From: JASFBA01 sp034433695
Lineage (GTDB): Bacteria > Chloroflexota > Chloroflexia > DTKN01
NCBI GenBank assembly: GCA_034433695.1
Contig: DAOUAK010000163.1
Location: forward strand, 1-32,099
DNA: 32,099 bases
Direction: 5' to 3'
Part shown: piece after piece, positions 1 through 6,573 of the stretch
How positions within the stretch are numbered: the first letter of the stretch is position 1
Layout: the number at the start of each line of letters is the position of its first letter
Notes under the pieces: model-generated
Databases searched by the model: none
The model's input: the letters and a program-made list of their open reading frames with translations, nothing else
Told to the model about the DNA's origin: nothing
Made by a program: the position numbers and the translations under genes

Positions 1-174
1 GAAGACCGGCTTCACGGTCGGAAGATCGGCCCAGCCTTAAGCATTCTGCGTAGCGTAGGGATCAACTTTGCTCGTTGGCTGGGACATCGTTACGTTCCGG
101 ATGCGCAACGACATTTATCCGCGCAGCCTGATCGGGGACTGTCCCTGGTGATTGGGAGGAGGATGGAATATTAG
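1..174 (+). pseudogene. C-terminal fragment of a probable DDE transposase (cut by window edge)
   Basis: An open frame enters from the left edge and ends at TAG 172-174, giving 57 residues. The segment LHGRKIGPALSILRSVGINF followed by ARWLG resembles the tail of IS4/ISAs1-type DDE transposases, where a basic patch is followed by a helix of the form ALxxLRxxxINxxR. No catalytic residue lies inside the window and no terminal inverted repeat could be identified downstream, so intactness cannot be judged. The AT-richer 50 bases after the stop contrast with the GC-rich genes beyond. The family assignment rests on pattern memory only; the frame could instead be the end of an unrelated gene. Confidence 0.45.
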
Positions 175-225
175 AAAATTGAAAAGCCCTACAACCGCCC
201 CTCAATCGAATCTCAGCGCGACCGT

Positions 226-254
226 TTGCCAAAACCGCTATCTCGAGGTAGAAT
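226..254 (+). promoter_or_regulatory. sigma70-type promoter of the LiaF-like gene
   Basis: TTGCCA (226-231), a 17-base spacer and TAGAAT (249-254) form a good housekeeping promoter 41 bases before the ATG at 295. The TTG of the -35 box happens to be in frame with the gene and could be mistaken for a start codon. A promoter here argues for the ATG at 295. Confidence 0.75.
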
Positions 255-294
255 GGGAAGTCGTATCTACCTTGAAGAAGAAGGCGAGGAGACG

Positions 295-1248
295 ATGGAC
301 GAATCCGTAGGTACGGTCCCTCCTTCCCAAACCCCGAAACATCATGAGGTGCGTCATTCGCCGGGAATGACCTTTCCTGTGCTCCTGATCTTCGCCGGTG
401 TTATGCTCCTCTTGAGCACTACGCATCTCGTCCAGGGCAATTGGGGGCGGCTGTGGATGCTCTGGCCGGCCCTGCTCATCCTCCTGGGCCTGGACCTCCT
501 TCTGAGCCGGGTCCCGGCTGGAATCAAACTCCTGGTCGCACTTCTTGTACTGGCCCTGCTCTGCGCAACCGGCATCCTGCTGGTCATCACATCTCCGGCG
601 GAGGCAGTCCAGGTGGTCCTGGGGCCCGAAAACTGCCCGCGTGCCGGAGCCACCCAGGGCGACGTCCGGCTACAGATGGGCATCGGGCAGATTCGCCTGG
701 CCGAAAGCCGGACGGACCGGCCGGCCCTGGCCGAAGGCGAACTATGGGGTGCCCAGGCCGGCGCCGATCTGTGCCGTCTGGAAGGATCAACGGCCCACCT
801 GGAGATTTCCCAGGGGAACTGGTTCGAGACAGCCTGGGCCGGGCGATGGGGCGGCCGTTGGGAACTCGGCCTGGCCCCGAACCTGCCGCTCAACCTGAGC
901 CTGAACATCGGCATCGGGGAGGGGGAGGCAGACCTGAGCCGCCTCCAGGTGGAAAAGGCAAAAATGGAGGTGGGAATCGGCAGCCTCCGGACCGGGTTAG
1001 GAAAAGAGAGCCAACCCTCCAGGGTGCAGATGCACGTCGGCATCGGTTCGATCCACCTGACCATCCCCTCCACGCTGCCGGTCCGTATCCGAACCCATAC
1101 CGGCCTGGGACGCAGCGTGGTGGATGAAGGTGCTTTCCCGGAGGTGGACGGCGAATACCTCTCCCGGTCCTGCTTGCCTTCCAGTTCGGGGTGTGTGGAA
1201 ATCGACCTGGACGTGGGTCTGGGAAGCATTACCGTTGCCGGAGAGTAA
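295..1248 (+). CDS. LiaF/DUF5668-like membrane protein with repeated GIG motifs
   Basis: Unrecognised at gene level; 317 aa. The ATG at 295 follows GAGGAG (286-291) and a promoter at 226-254. Three hydrophobic segments (about residues 26-41, 53-70 and 76-98) match the DUF5668/LiaI-LiaF transmembrane module. The outer C-terminal part carries a motif of the form hydrophobic-x-hydrophobic-G-(I/L)-G-x-(I/L) at least five times (MGIGQIRL, IGIGEGEA, VGIGSLRT, VGIGSIHL, VGLGSITV). This spacing suits the parallel beta 'toastrack'/LiaF C-terminal fold. In Firmicutes LiaF restrains the LiaS histidine kinase during cell-envelope stress, but no two-component genes are adjacent here, so a sensing role is only inferred. 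It is a single-gene unit closed by a terminator at 1269-1299. Confidence 0.8.
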   Translation: MDESVGTVPPSQTPKHHEVRHSPGMTFPVLLIFAGVMLLLSTTHLVQGNWGRLWMLWPALLILLGLDLLLSRVPAGIKLLVALLVLALLCATGILLVITSPAEAVQVVLGPENCPRAGATQGDVRLQMGIGQIRLAESRTDRPALAEGELWGAQAGADLCRLEGSTAHLEISQGNWFETAWAGRWGGRWELGLAPNLPLNLSLNIGIGEGEADLSRLQVEKAKMEVGIGSLRTGLGKESQPSRVQMHVGIGSIHLTIPSTLPVRIRTHTGLGRSVVDEGAFPEVDGEYLSRSCLPSSSGCVEIDLDVGLGSITVAGE

Positions 1249-1268
1249 AAGTTTCGGTCATGAAACAG

Positions 1269-1299
1269 GCCCGGCAGGCGTGGAACCTGCCGGGCTTTT
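1269..1299 (+). terminator. intrinsic terminator after the LiaF-like gene
   Basis: Perfect 10-bp stem, GCCCGGCAGG (1269-1278) with CCTGCCGGGC (1286-1295), a 7-base loop, then TTTTC. It lies 20 bases after the stop codon of the plus-strand gene and just before the end of the convergent M49-like gene. Confidence 0.9.
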
Positions 1300-1305
1300 C
1301 CGCAA

Positions 1306-2886
1306 TCAGGGCCTCTCCGCCCAGGGGTAGGTCGGAGCCAGGTCTACCGGAACGTCCCGGACTCGCTCCAGCGCTTCCTCCAGTTCATAGGGCCTGCGGC
1401 CGTAACGTCGCACCAACGCCTGTGCCCCTTCGTAATCGCCGTCTCCCTCCAGGCGCAGGAGAATCGCGGCCAGGTCGGCGATGGAGCGGGCCAGGCGACG
1501 CGGTTCGGCACGGAAGCGGCCACTCTCCGGGTCCCGGCGGATGGCCCCCTCATCCCGCAAGAAGTTGAAGGTCAGGAGGTTGGCGCGGCCGTGGGCACTT
1601 CCACTTCCGAAGCGAATCACCCGGAAGATGGCGGCCAGAAATGCCCCCGGCGCACTTTCCCGCCACTCGCGGGGGAAAAAGCCCTCCTCGGCCAGGAAGA
1701 GGAGGTTGTAGAGACCCAGGGCATCGGCTTTGCACTCCTCGACGGTGGAGTAGAGTTCGCGCAGCGCCTGCTGGCGGGAGATACGGCTCCCATCGGGCCG
1801 AACGACCTCCTGCGGCCCCAGGGCGTGGCTGACCTCATGCAGGAGGACGTGGGAAAAGATATTGTCGAAGAAGAGAGCCTCGGCCTGGGCCGGGTCCAGG
1901 AGGCGCTCGCCGACCGGCCGGAGGAGGTACTGGAACTTGGTCTGGGAGACGTTTTTGAGGATGACCTTCTTGCTGCCAACGGTTGTGCGCACCCGGGGAT
2001 CGTTGGGCAGGACGAAGGCGGTGGCCAGGGCTACGGTGGCCATCTGGCCGGCGTTGAAGACGGTATCGGCCACGACGATAGGGGAAGCCAGGCCGGTCAC
2101 CTGTCCCCGGTACTCCGGAGGAACCGGAAGGTGAGCGGCCAGAAACGGGAGTTGATCCACCAGGTCGCGGAAACGGGCGCTCTCCTCCAGGTCGCGCCGG
2201 CCGAGCATGGCTTCGTAGGCCGTCTTGCATCCGAAGAGGAGGTCGTCGTAGACCTCGTAAGGGCCGATAAGGTACTCGAACGGCCCATCCTGAAGGGCCA
2301 CCCAGGCGCAGTCGCTTTCATAGTAGTCGTCGCTAAGAAGGGCGTGGGCCCGTAAGGAAAGGTACTCGGCCAAAGGGGCATGGTCGCAAAGGCGGGCCGC
2401 CTCCAGGAGACTTTCGGCGGCCGGCTCCAGAAATTCCCGGTAGGCGCGGTGGTAAGGGACGGCCTCCAGCCCTCCCGGCCGGCGGCGAACGACGGTGAAG
2501 GGGGCGGTCAAGGCCGGCCGATCCTGGGGATGATCGGCCAGGTAGGTCTCAAACTCTTCCCGGGTGAGGTCTTCAGGGTAAAAACCTCCGCCGGGCGGGC
2601 GCGGCTGCTCGCCGATAAAGGGGCGATCCTCGTCCAGGCGGTCCCAGGGACTGGCCATCAGTTCAAAGAGGCGCAGGCGTTCACGGTCTCCGGGGTCTCC
2701 GGAGGCCGCCAGTCGCGCCCGCATCTCGGGATTGCCGGACCAGACCTGGCGGAGGTAGATTTCGTGAATCTGCCGGCCGGCGGCGATGAGGTGGCGTACC
2801 AGCGCCTGTTGTCGTTCATCCAGGTCGCTACGGTCGGCGGTCAACTCCACCGGGACGAAGCGGGCCAGACGCTCCGATAGTTCCAT
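1306..2886 (-). CDS. M49-like (dipeptidyl-peptidase III type) zinc metallopeptidase
   Basis: 526 aa. The zinc site is visible: HEVSH (His350, Glu351, His354) followed by EECKAD (Glu383-Asp388). This is the arrangement of M49 dipeptidyl-peptidase III enzymes, which remove dipeptides from peptide N-termini in the cytoplasm. Classical M49 has the hexapeptide HEXXGH; here it is the pentapeptide HEXXH, as in some bacterial thermophile members. No signal peptide is seen, so it is probably intracellular. The ATG at 2886 follows GGAGG and overlaps the stop of the DUF692-type gene as TGATG, so the two are translationally coupled; a longer upstream reading would run through the neighbour's coding sequence and was not used. 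It is the last gene of the operon starting near 5540. Substrate unknown. Confidence 0.82.
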   Translation of the reverse strand: MELSERLARFVPVELTADRSDLDERQQALVRHLIAAGRQIHEIYLRQVWSGNPEMRARLAASGDPGDRERLRLFELMASPWDRLDEDRPFIGEQPRPPGGGFYPEDLTREEFETYLADHPQDRPALTAPFTVVRRRPGGLEAVPYHRAYREFLEPAAESLLEAARLCDHAPLAEYLSLRAHALLSDDYYESDCAWVALQDGPFEYLIGPYEVYDDLLFGCKTAYEAMLGRRDLEESARFRDLVDQLPFLAAHLPVPPEYRGQVTGLASPIVVADTVFNAGQMATVALATAFVLPNDPRVRTTVGSKKVILKNVSQTKFQYLLRPVGERLLDPAQAEALFFDNIFSHVLLHEVSHALGPQEVVRPDGSRISRQQALRELYSTVEECKADALGLYNLLFLAEEGFFPREWRESAPGAFLAAIFRVIRFGSGSAHGRANLLTFNFLRDEGAIRRDPESGRFRAEPRRLARSIADLAAILLRLEGDGDYEGAQALVRRYGRRPYELEEALERVRDVPVDLAPTYPWAERP

Positions 2887-3698
2887 CACTTCCTCCAGGC
2901 CAGTTCCTTTTTCAGCCGAACCACCTGCTCCAGCAGGGCGTGTGGGTCCTTCCAGTATTCCAGCGTGACCACGCGAGGATTCGTATGTTGCCGGAGCCAA
3001 TCCAGCAGAGCAAAGTCTTCTTCCCGCAAAGCCTCGTGCGCGTCCACAGGCCGGCCGTCCTCCAGCCGGCCGGGGGCGCTCAGGTGTACTTCCACCACCC
3101 GGTCGAGTGGAAGCCGCTCCAGGTACTCCTCCGGCCGGAGCCCCCAGTTGCCGGCAGCGGTTTGGGCATACGAGAGGTCCAGAAGGAAGGCGCAACCGGT
3201 CGCTTCCAGCACGGCGGCGATCGTCTCGGGATCGCTCTCCGGATCGCGCTCAAAGCCGGGAAGCCCCGGAGCATTCTCCAGAAGGAGGCTGACCCCCAGT
3301 TGCTCCCGCAGGGCGCGCACACGGGAGAAAAAGGCCTCCAGATGGGGGCCCAGGTCCAGGGCGCTGGGCTGCCGGCCGCGTTGTCGGGCCTCCTGGAGCA
3401 CCTTCCAGGGCCATAACGAAATGTGGACCGATAGCCAGGGGCTTCGGGTTTCCTGAAGGAGGATGCCCAGTTCCCGGACCTGAACCTCCAGAAGCGGAGC
3501 ACCCAGGAGGTTGCCGCCGTGGAGGAGGAGGGGTTGCTCGGGCAGAAGGGCGCGAAAGCGCCGCACTTCCTCCAGCGGCATCCAGGTCATGACCTCCAGG
3601 AGATCCGGGCGGGCAACTTCCTGGCCCCATATTTCCAGCAGGGCCGACGAGGCGGCAACGGCCAGCCGAATGTCGGATTCTTCTTTCGTCAGGGTCAT
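2886..3698 (-). CDS. DUF692-type (multinuclear iron oxidase-like) TIM-barrel protein
   Basis: 270 aa. The order and spacing of candidate metal ligands matches the DUF692 family: LLLHGG (His60), SVHISLW (His92), LLLENAPG (Glu141), FLLDLSY (Asp174), VVEVHLSAPG (His205), VDAHEAL (Asp219, His221) and VTLEYW (Glu247). Characterised members (MbnB, TglH, ChrH) use two or three irons and O2 to modify cysteines in ribosomal peptides, usually with a partner protein and a short precursor gene. Neither partner nor obvious precursor lies beside it, so its substrate is open; a xylose-isomerase-like TIM barrel is the alternative. ATG 3698 is preferred over the TTG directly before it, although its SD is weak. 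Coupled to the downstream peptidase gene by a TGATG overlap. Confidence 0.72.
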   Translation of the reverse strand: MTLTKEESDIRLAVAASSALLEIWGQEVARPDLLEVMTWMPLEEVRRFRALLPEQPLLLHGGNLLGAPLLEVQVRELGILLQETRSPWLSVHISLWPWKVLQEARQRGRQPSALDLGPHLEAFFSRVRALREQLGVSLLLENAPGLPGFERDPESDPETIAAVLEATGCAFLLDLSYAQTAAGNWGLRPEEYLERLPLDRVVEVHLSAPGRLEDGRPVDAHEALREEDFALLDWLRQHTNPRVVTLEYWKDPHALLEQVVRLKKELAWRK

Positions 3699-3725
3699 CA
3701 AGACTGCTAGGGAGATGGGTCCTCC

Positions 3726-4148
3726 CTACGATCCGGTTTGCAATCCGGGCACGCGGGCCTTGAGTTCGGCCAGGATACTTTCGGCCACCGTTTCGTTGCC
3801 CTTGACCTGAGGCCACTTTTGCAAAACAAAGGTGAAGCGGCGTCCCGAATGGGTTTTGATCTCCAGGTGGCGCTGTTTCACGAGCAGGCCGGCCAGGTAT
3901 TGGTCCAGCGGCAGGAAGAACGGCTTCTTCAACCGGGCCTCGGCGATGTCGGCCAGGAGGACCTCCTCCATCGCCTTGTCCTCGTCCTTGATCGTCCGCT
4001 CGTTGACCAGGAGGCGGCGATCGGTCAGGCCGAGGTAGCATGATTTGATGCCAAGGGTGGCATACCCCCAGATCAGGAGGTTTTCGCCTTCCTGGAGGTA
4101 CCTGGAAAGTTCACGCTGAATCTTTTCCCGGCTCAGTTTCTCGGCCAT
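3726..4148 (-). CDS. small PH-like domain protein
   Basis: 140 aa, soluble, with no signal peptide or membrane segment. After an N-terminal helix (about residues 1-22) comes a mostly beta region containing LGLTDRRLLV, the turn typical of bacterial PH-like (bPH/YokE-type) domains, and a C-terminal helix around AESILAELKARV. Specific function unknown; such domains are small binding modules. The ATG at 4148 has AAGGAGG six bases before it, and that SD lies inside the end of plsX: the two genes overlap by 38 bases, implying coupled translation. It sits between plsX and the DUF692-type gene in one operon. Confidence 0.65.
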   Translation of the reverse strand: MAEKLSREKIQRELSRYLQEGENLLIWGYATLGIKSCYLGLTDRRLLVNERTIKDEDKAMEEVLLADIAEARLKKPFFLPLDQYLAGLLVKQRHLEIKTHSGRRFTFVLQKWPQVKGNETVAESILAELKARVPGLQTGS

Positions 4149-5142
4149 ACTCAACCTCCTTCAAAACATCGGCCATCGCCTCGACGGCCTGCCGGATGAC
4201 GGCCTCACGGGCCACCCGGATCGCATGACAGATAGCGCGGGGGTTGGAGCGACCGTGGGCGATAACGGCGATGCCGCGCAGGCCGAGCAGCAGGGCACCG
4301 CCGTACTCGCTATAGTCCAGGCGGGCCCGCACCCGGCGGAAGGCGGAACGCAGGAAGAACGCCGGAAGGCGGGTACGGAGGGAACGGGTCAGTTCTTCGC
4401 GGAGCGTCCCCAGGAGCATCTCGGCCACCGCTTCGGCGCTCTTCATCACCAGGTTGCCGACGAAGCCGTCGGCCACCACCACGTCGGCGGCGCCGGCGAG
4501 CATATCCTTCGGTTCGATGTTTCCCAGGAAATCAAGGCCGGAAACCCGACGGAGCAGGACATGGGCTTCCTGCACCAGATGGTCGCCTTTACTTTCTTCC
4601 TCCCCGTTGGAAAGGAGGGCCACGCGGGGACGGGAGATGCCGTAAACCCGCTCGGCGTAGGCGGCGCCCAGGCGGGCAAACTGGAGGAGGTATTCAGGGC
4701 GGCAATCGGTATTGGCCCCGGCATCCAGGAAGAGAAAAAAGCCCTTTCGGGCCGGGAAAGGGGTGGCCAGGGGGGGGCGTTCCACACCGGGAAGGCGGCC
4801 CAGGATCAGGGTGGCGGCCGCCATCATGGCACCGCTGTGGCCGGCCGAGACAAAAGCCTGGGCCTGGCCATCCCGAACCAACCGCACTCCGACCACAATG
4901 GAGGATTGGTCCTTGCGTCGCACCGCCTGGACGGCGTGTTCCTCCATCTCGATGACTTCAGGAGCATGGACGATGGAGATGGAAAGGCCGGCCGTGTCAT
5001 GCCGGGCGAGTTCCTCCCGCACCCTTTCCTCCTGGCCGACCAGGAGAATTTCCAGATCATAACGGCGCGCGGCCTCCACGGCGCCGGCTACCGGGGCCTG
5101 CGGGGCCAGGTCTCCGCCCATCGCATCCAGGGCAATGCGCAT
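4111..5142 (-). CDS. plsX: phosphate acyltransferase PlsX
   Basis: 343 aa, the usual family length. PlsX converts acyl-ACP and phosphate into acyl-phosphate, the acyl donor for PlsY in phospholipid synthesis, and works at the inner face of the membrane. Recognised from the N-terminal IALDAMGGDLAP, SAGHSGAMMAAAT, FLDAGANTDCRPEYL, LLSNGEEESKGD and the VVVADGFVGNLVMKSAEAVAEML stretch. ATG 5142 is chosen because GGAGG lies six bases before it; the in-frame ATG at 5148 overlaps that SD. Second gene of the operon, 36 bases after the 109-aa gene. The common partners fabD, fabG and acpP are absent; instead a PH-like protein and two putative metalloenzymes follow. Confidence 0.97.
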   Translation of the reverse strand: MRIALDAMGGDLAPQAPVAGAVEAARRYDLEILLVGQEERVREELARHDTAGLSISIVHAPEVIEMEEHAVQAVRRKDQSSIVVGVRLVRDGQAQAFVSAGHSGAMMAAATLILGRLPGVERPPLATPFPARKGFFLFLDAGANTDCRPEYLLQFARLGAAYAERVYGISRPRVALLSNGEEESKGDHLVQEAHVLLRRVSGLDFLGNIEPKDMLAGAADVVVADGFVGNLVMKSAEAVAEMLLGTLREELTRSLRTRLPAFFLRSAFRRVRARLDYSEYGGALLLGLRGIAVIAHGRSNPRAICHAIRVAREAVIRQAVEAMADVLKEVEYGRETEPGKDSA

Positions 5143-5178
5143 CTGCATCCTCCGGGAAAACGTCTGGCCACCCCACTC

Positions 5179-5508
5179 CTAGCGGTAACCGTAGGTCTGG
5201 GTGCAGATGGCGCGGAAGGCGATCGGCCGGGCGCTCTCGATGCGCAGTTCGTAAGGCTGTTCCCGCAATTCGGCCTCCAGGCTGGCGATGCCCTCCTCCG
5301 CTTCTCCGGAGGCCACCCGCTGCCCCTGGGCATCCAGCAGGATAACGGAAAAGGGCTGCGCGGCCTCCGCCCCCTGCACAACCAGGGAGTAGGCCCATTG
5401 CACCAACCCGGCGGCCGGTGGACGGACTTCCCGGCGAAAAGGCGTCTGGCCCTCGAAGGTTTCCTGAGAAGAATCCAGGTGAAAAGTGCCACCGTTGACC
5501 ACGGCCAT
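5179..5508 (-). CDS. unknown 109-aa soluble protein, first gene of the plsX operon
   Basis: Not recognised. 109 aa, no signal peptide or membrane segment; predominantly beta-like alternation (YSLVVQG, FSVILLDAQGQRVASGEAE, YELRIESARPIAFRAICTQ) suggesting a small beta-sandwich. It has a single Cys near the C-terminus and ends TQTYGYR. ATG 5508 follows AAGGAGG with a six-base spacer; the in-frame ATG at 5514 directly abuts the SD and is less likely. It has the same SD layout as plsX. Being first in the operon and directly behind its promoter, it is probably expressed at the highest level. Function unknown. Confidence 0.75.
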   Translation of the reverse strand: MAVVNGGTFHLDSSQETFEGQTPFRREVRPPAAGLVQWAYSLVVQGAEAAQPFSVILLDAQGQRVASGEAEEGIASLEAELREQPYELRIESARPIAFRAICTQTYGYR

Positions 5509-5520
5509 GTACATCCTCCT

Positions 5521-5546
5521 TAAATATGCCGATATTTAGTATACTA
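5521..5546 (-). promoter_or_regulatory. candidate operator: two palindromes over the -10 and start point of the plsX operon
   Basis: TAGTATACTA (5537-5546) is a perfect 10-bp palindrome that covers the -10 box. TAAATATCGGCATATTTA (5521-5538) has 7-bp perfect arms around a 4-base centre and covers the likely transcription start. A repressor bound here would block the promoter. The TTTAGTA half-site faintly recalls FapR boxes, but the match is too weak to name the regulator. Confidence 0.5.
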
Positions 5547-5566
5547 CGCTCTCCCTGGAGCGTCAA
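5538..5566 (-). promoter_or_regulatory. strong promoter of the plsX operon
   Basis: Read on the minus strand: TTGACG (5566-5561), a 17-base spacer, TATACT (5543-5538). This is near consensus and only about 30 bases from the first ATG at 5508. Confidence 0.88.
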
Positions 5567-5704
5567 GTCGAGTTTGCCAAGGGTGCCCCAAATTTTTCCG
5601 GGTCGGGCATAACCGCCAGGAATACGATCGGCGGCCTACCTCGGCGGGCCCTTTCAGCGATCCAGGAGACCAACTTCCTGCCGGGGCCGGACACCTGCCG
5701 CTTC

Positions 5705-6223
5705 TCAGTAATCCAGCCCCAGAAAATGGGGCAAGGCGCCGGTCAGAAAGACGCCCAGGATGGCCGAAAAGATCGCGACGCCCAGCACGGCCTGCCAGCG
5801 CAGGAGGCGGGGAAAGGCGTTGCTGATAAGCACTTTGAGCAAAAGGCCGGCCGTGGCAAGCCCTCCCAGGACGGCGTGCGCGATGAGGCGTTCCGTGCCC
5901 AGGAGATAGCCCTGGCCGTGTGCAGCATACAGGCAAAGGCCCAGGACAACCTGGGCAATTTCCAGGGAGACGATTCCCCCTAGACGGTGGAGGGTGGCGG
6001 CAACCTTTTTGTCGATCCGGAGGCGGACCTTGTCGCGCAATACGGCCTGCTCCAGCACCTGGAGGAAGGCCAGGAACAGGAGAATCGTGGTCAGAATGGC
6101 CTTCCACTGGGCCAGGATAAAGCCCGGATCCGTGGGGTCATGCCCGAGAGGAGCGGGGTTCCCCACCCAGAAGGAGGGTGGGTTCAGAGCCGAGAAAAGC
6201 GCAGTGGAGCCGAGGCCGTTCAT
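5705..6223 (-). CDS. DUF6529-like four-helix membrane protein with conserved-looking His residues
   Basis: 172 aa, four hydrophobic helices at about residues 35-57, 80-101, 112-131 and 144-163. The layout (HRLGG at the start of helix 2, AHAVLGG at helix 3, then a KVL...RWQAVLG link) resembles DUF6529-type proteins. His79 and His116 sit at helix entries on either side of the bilayer core, with His102 in the connecting loop; bis-His b-type heme ligation is a possible reading, not shown. The ATG at 6223 has only a weak SD but lies 10 bases after the upstream gene's stop, so it may rely on coupling. Second gene of a two-gene operon with a cysteine-rich electron-carrier-like protein, which fits a membrane redox pair. 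Function unknown. Confidence 0.7.
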   Translation of the reverse strand: MNGLGSTALFSALNPPSFWVGNPAPLGHDPTDPGFILAQWKAILTTILLFLAFLQVLEQAVLRDKVRLRIDKKVAATLHRLGGIVSLEIAQVVLGLCLYAAHGQGYLLGTERLIAHAVLGGLATAGLLLKVLISNAFPRLLRWQAVLGVAIFSAILGVFLTGALPHFLGLDY

Positions 6224-6233
6224 CGGAATCCGG

Positions 6234-6425
6234 TCATTCGGTCTTCCCCAGGCCGGCGAGGATTTGGGGATCGGGGTTCGTCGGACCCCCGCACTCCGGG
6301 CTGTAGCACGTGGCCTCGACGAACTGGCATTTCTTGTTGCAGCCGGGACAGACCTCGGGCGGCTCCTTGGCCTGAAGGGTATAACGGCATTCGGTACAGG
6401 TCCACCAGTTCAGAAATTCAGACAT
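6234..6425 (-). CDS. small rubredoxin-like zinc/iron-binding protein with seven Cys
   Basis: 63 aa. The first half, WTCTECRYTLQAKEPPEVCPGC, has the rubredoxin/rubrerythrin-tail pattern of two CxxC knuckles separated by a beta hairpin with PP before the second. It is followed by KKCQF, ATCY and PECGG, giving seven cysteines in total, so a second metal site is possible. ATG 6425 has AAGGAGG six bases before it and a consensus promoter 35 bases away. It is likely an electron carrier or zinc ribbon; the adjacent four-helix membrane protein is the obvious partner. A flavodiiron protein, a classic rubredoxin client, is encoded at 22528 but in another operon. Confidence 0.78.
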   Translation of the reverse strand: MSEFLNWWTCTECRYTLQAKEPPEVCPGCNKKCQFVEATCYSPECGGPTNPDPQILAGLGKTE

Positions 6426-6459
6426 GGCATTCCTCCTTCGGCATGGCCAGTTGGATGTT

Positions 6460-6488
6460 ATTATGCCCGAGGAGGCAGCGGTTGTCAA
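6460..6488 (-). promoter_or_regulatory. consensus promoter of the rubredoxin-like/DUF6529-like operon
   Basis: Minus strand: TTGACA (6488-6483), a 17-base spacer and CATAAT (6465-6460). The -35 is perfect, and the predicted leader is under 30 bases before the ATG at 6425. Confidence 0.9.
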
Positions 6489-6521
6489 TTCGGAAGCGGG
6501 GGCGTAGCCTGTCCCCACTCT

Positions 6522-6567
6522 GCGGGGGGCGGAGATGGCGAAACAACTTCGCATCCCCGCCCCCCGC
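6522..6567 (-). terminator. long GC-rich hairpin after the C25 protease gene
   Basis: Arms 6522-6542 and 6548-6567 pair over about 20 bp with one mismatch and one bulge around the loop ACAAC. The hairpin starts seven bases after the protease stop codon. No U-run follows on the minus strand; a TATTTTT run flanks it on the plus-strand side (6568-6574) instead. It is probably a transcript 3' end or stabilising structure rather than a textbook terminator. Confidence 0.5.
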
Positions 6568-6573
6568 TATTTT

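Noticed and set aside
2887..3195. 103-residue N-terminal extension of the M49-like peptidase
   Set aside because: Runs through the DUF692-type gene in another frame with Pro/Arg/Gly-rich sequence. The SD and TGATG overlap support ATG 2886.
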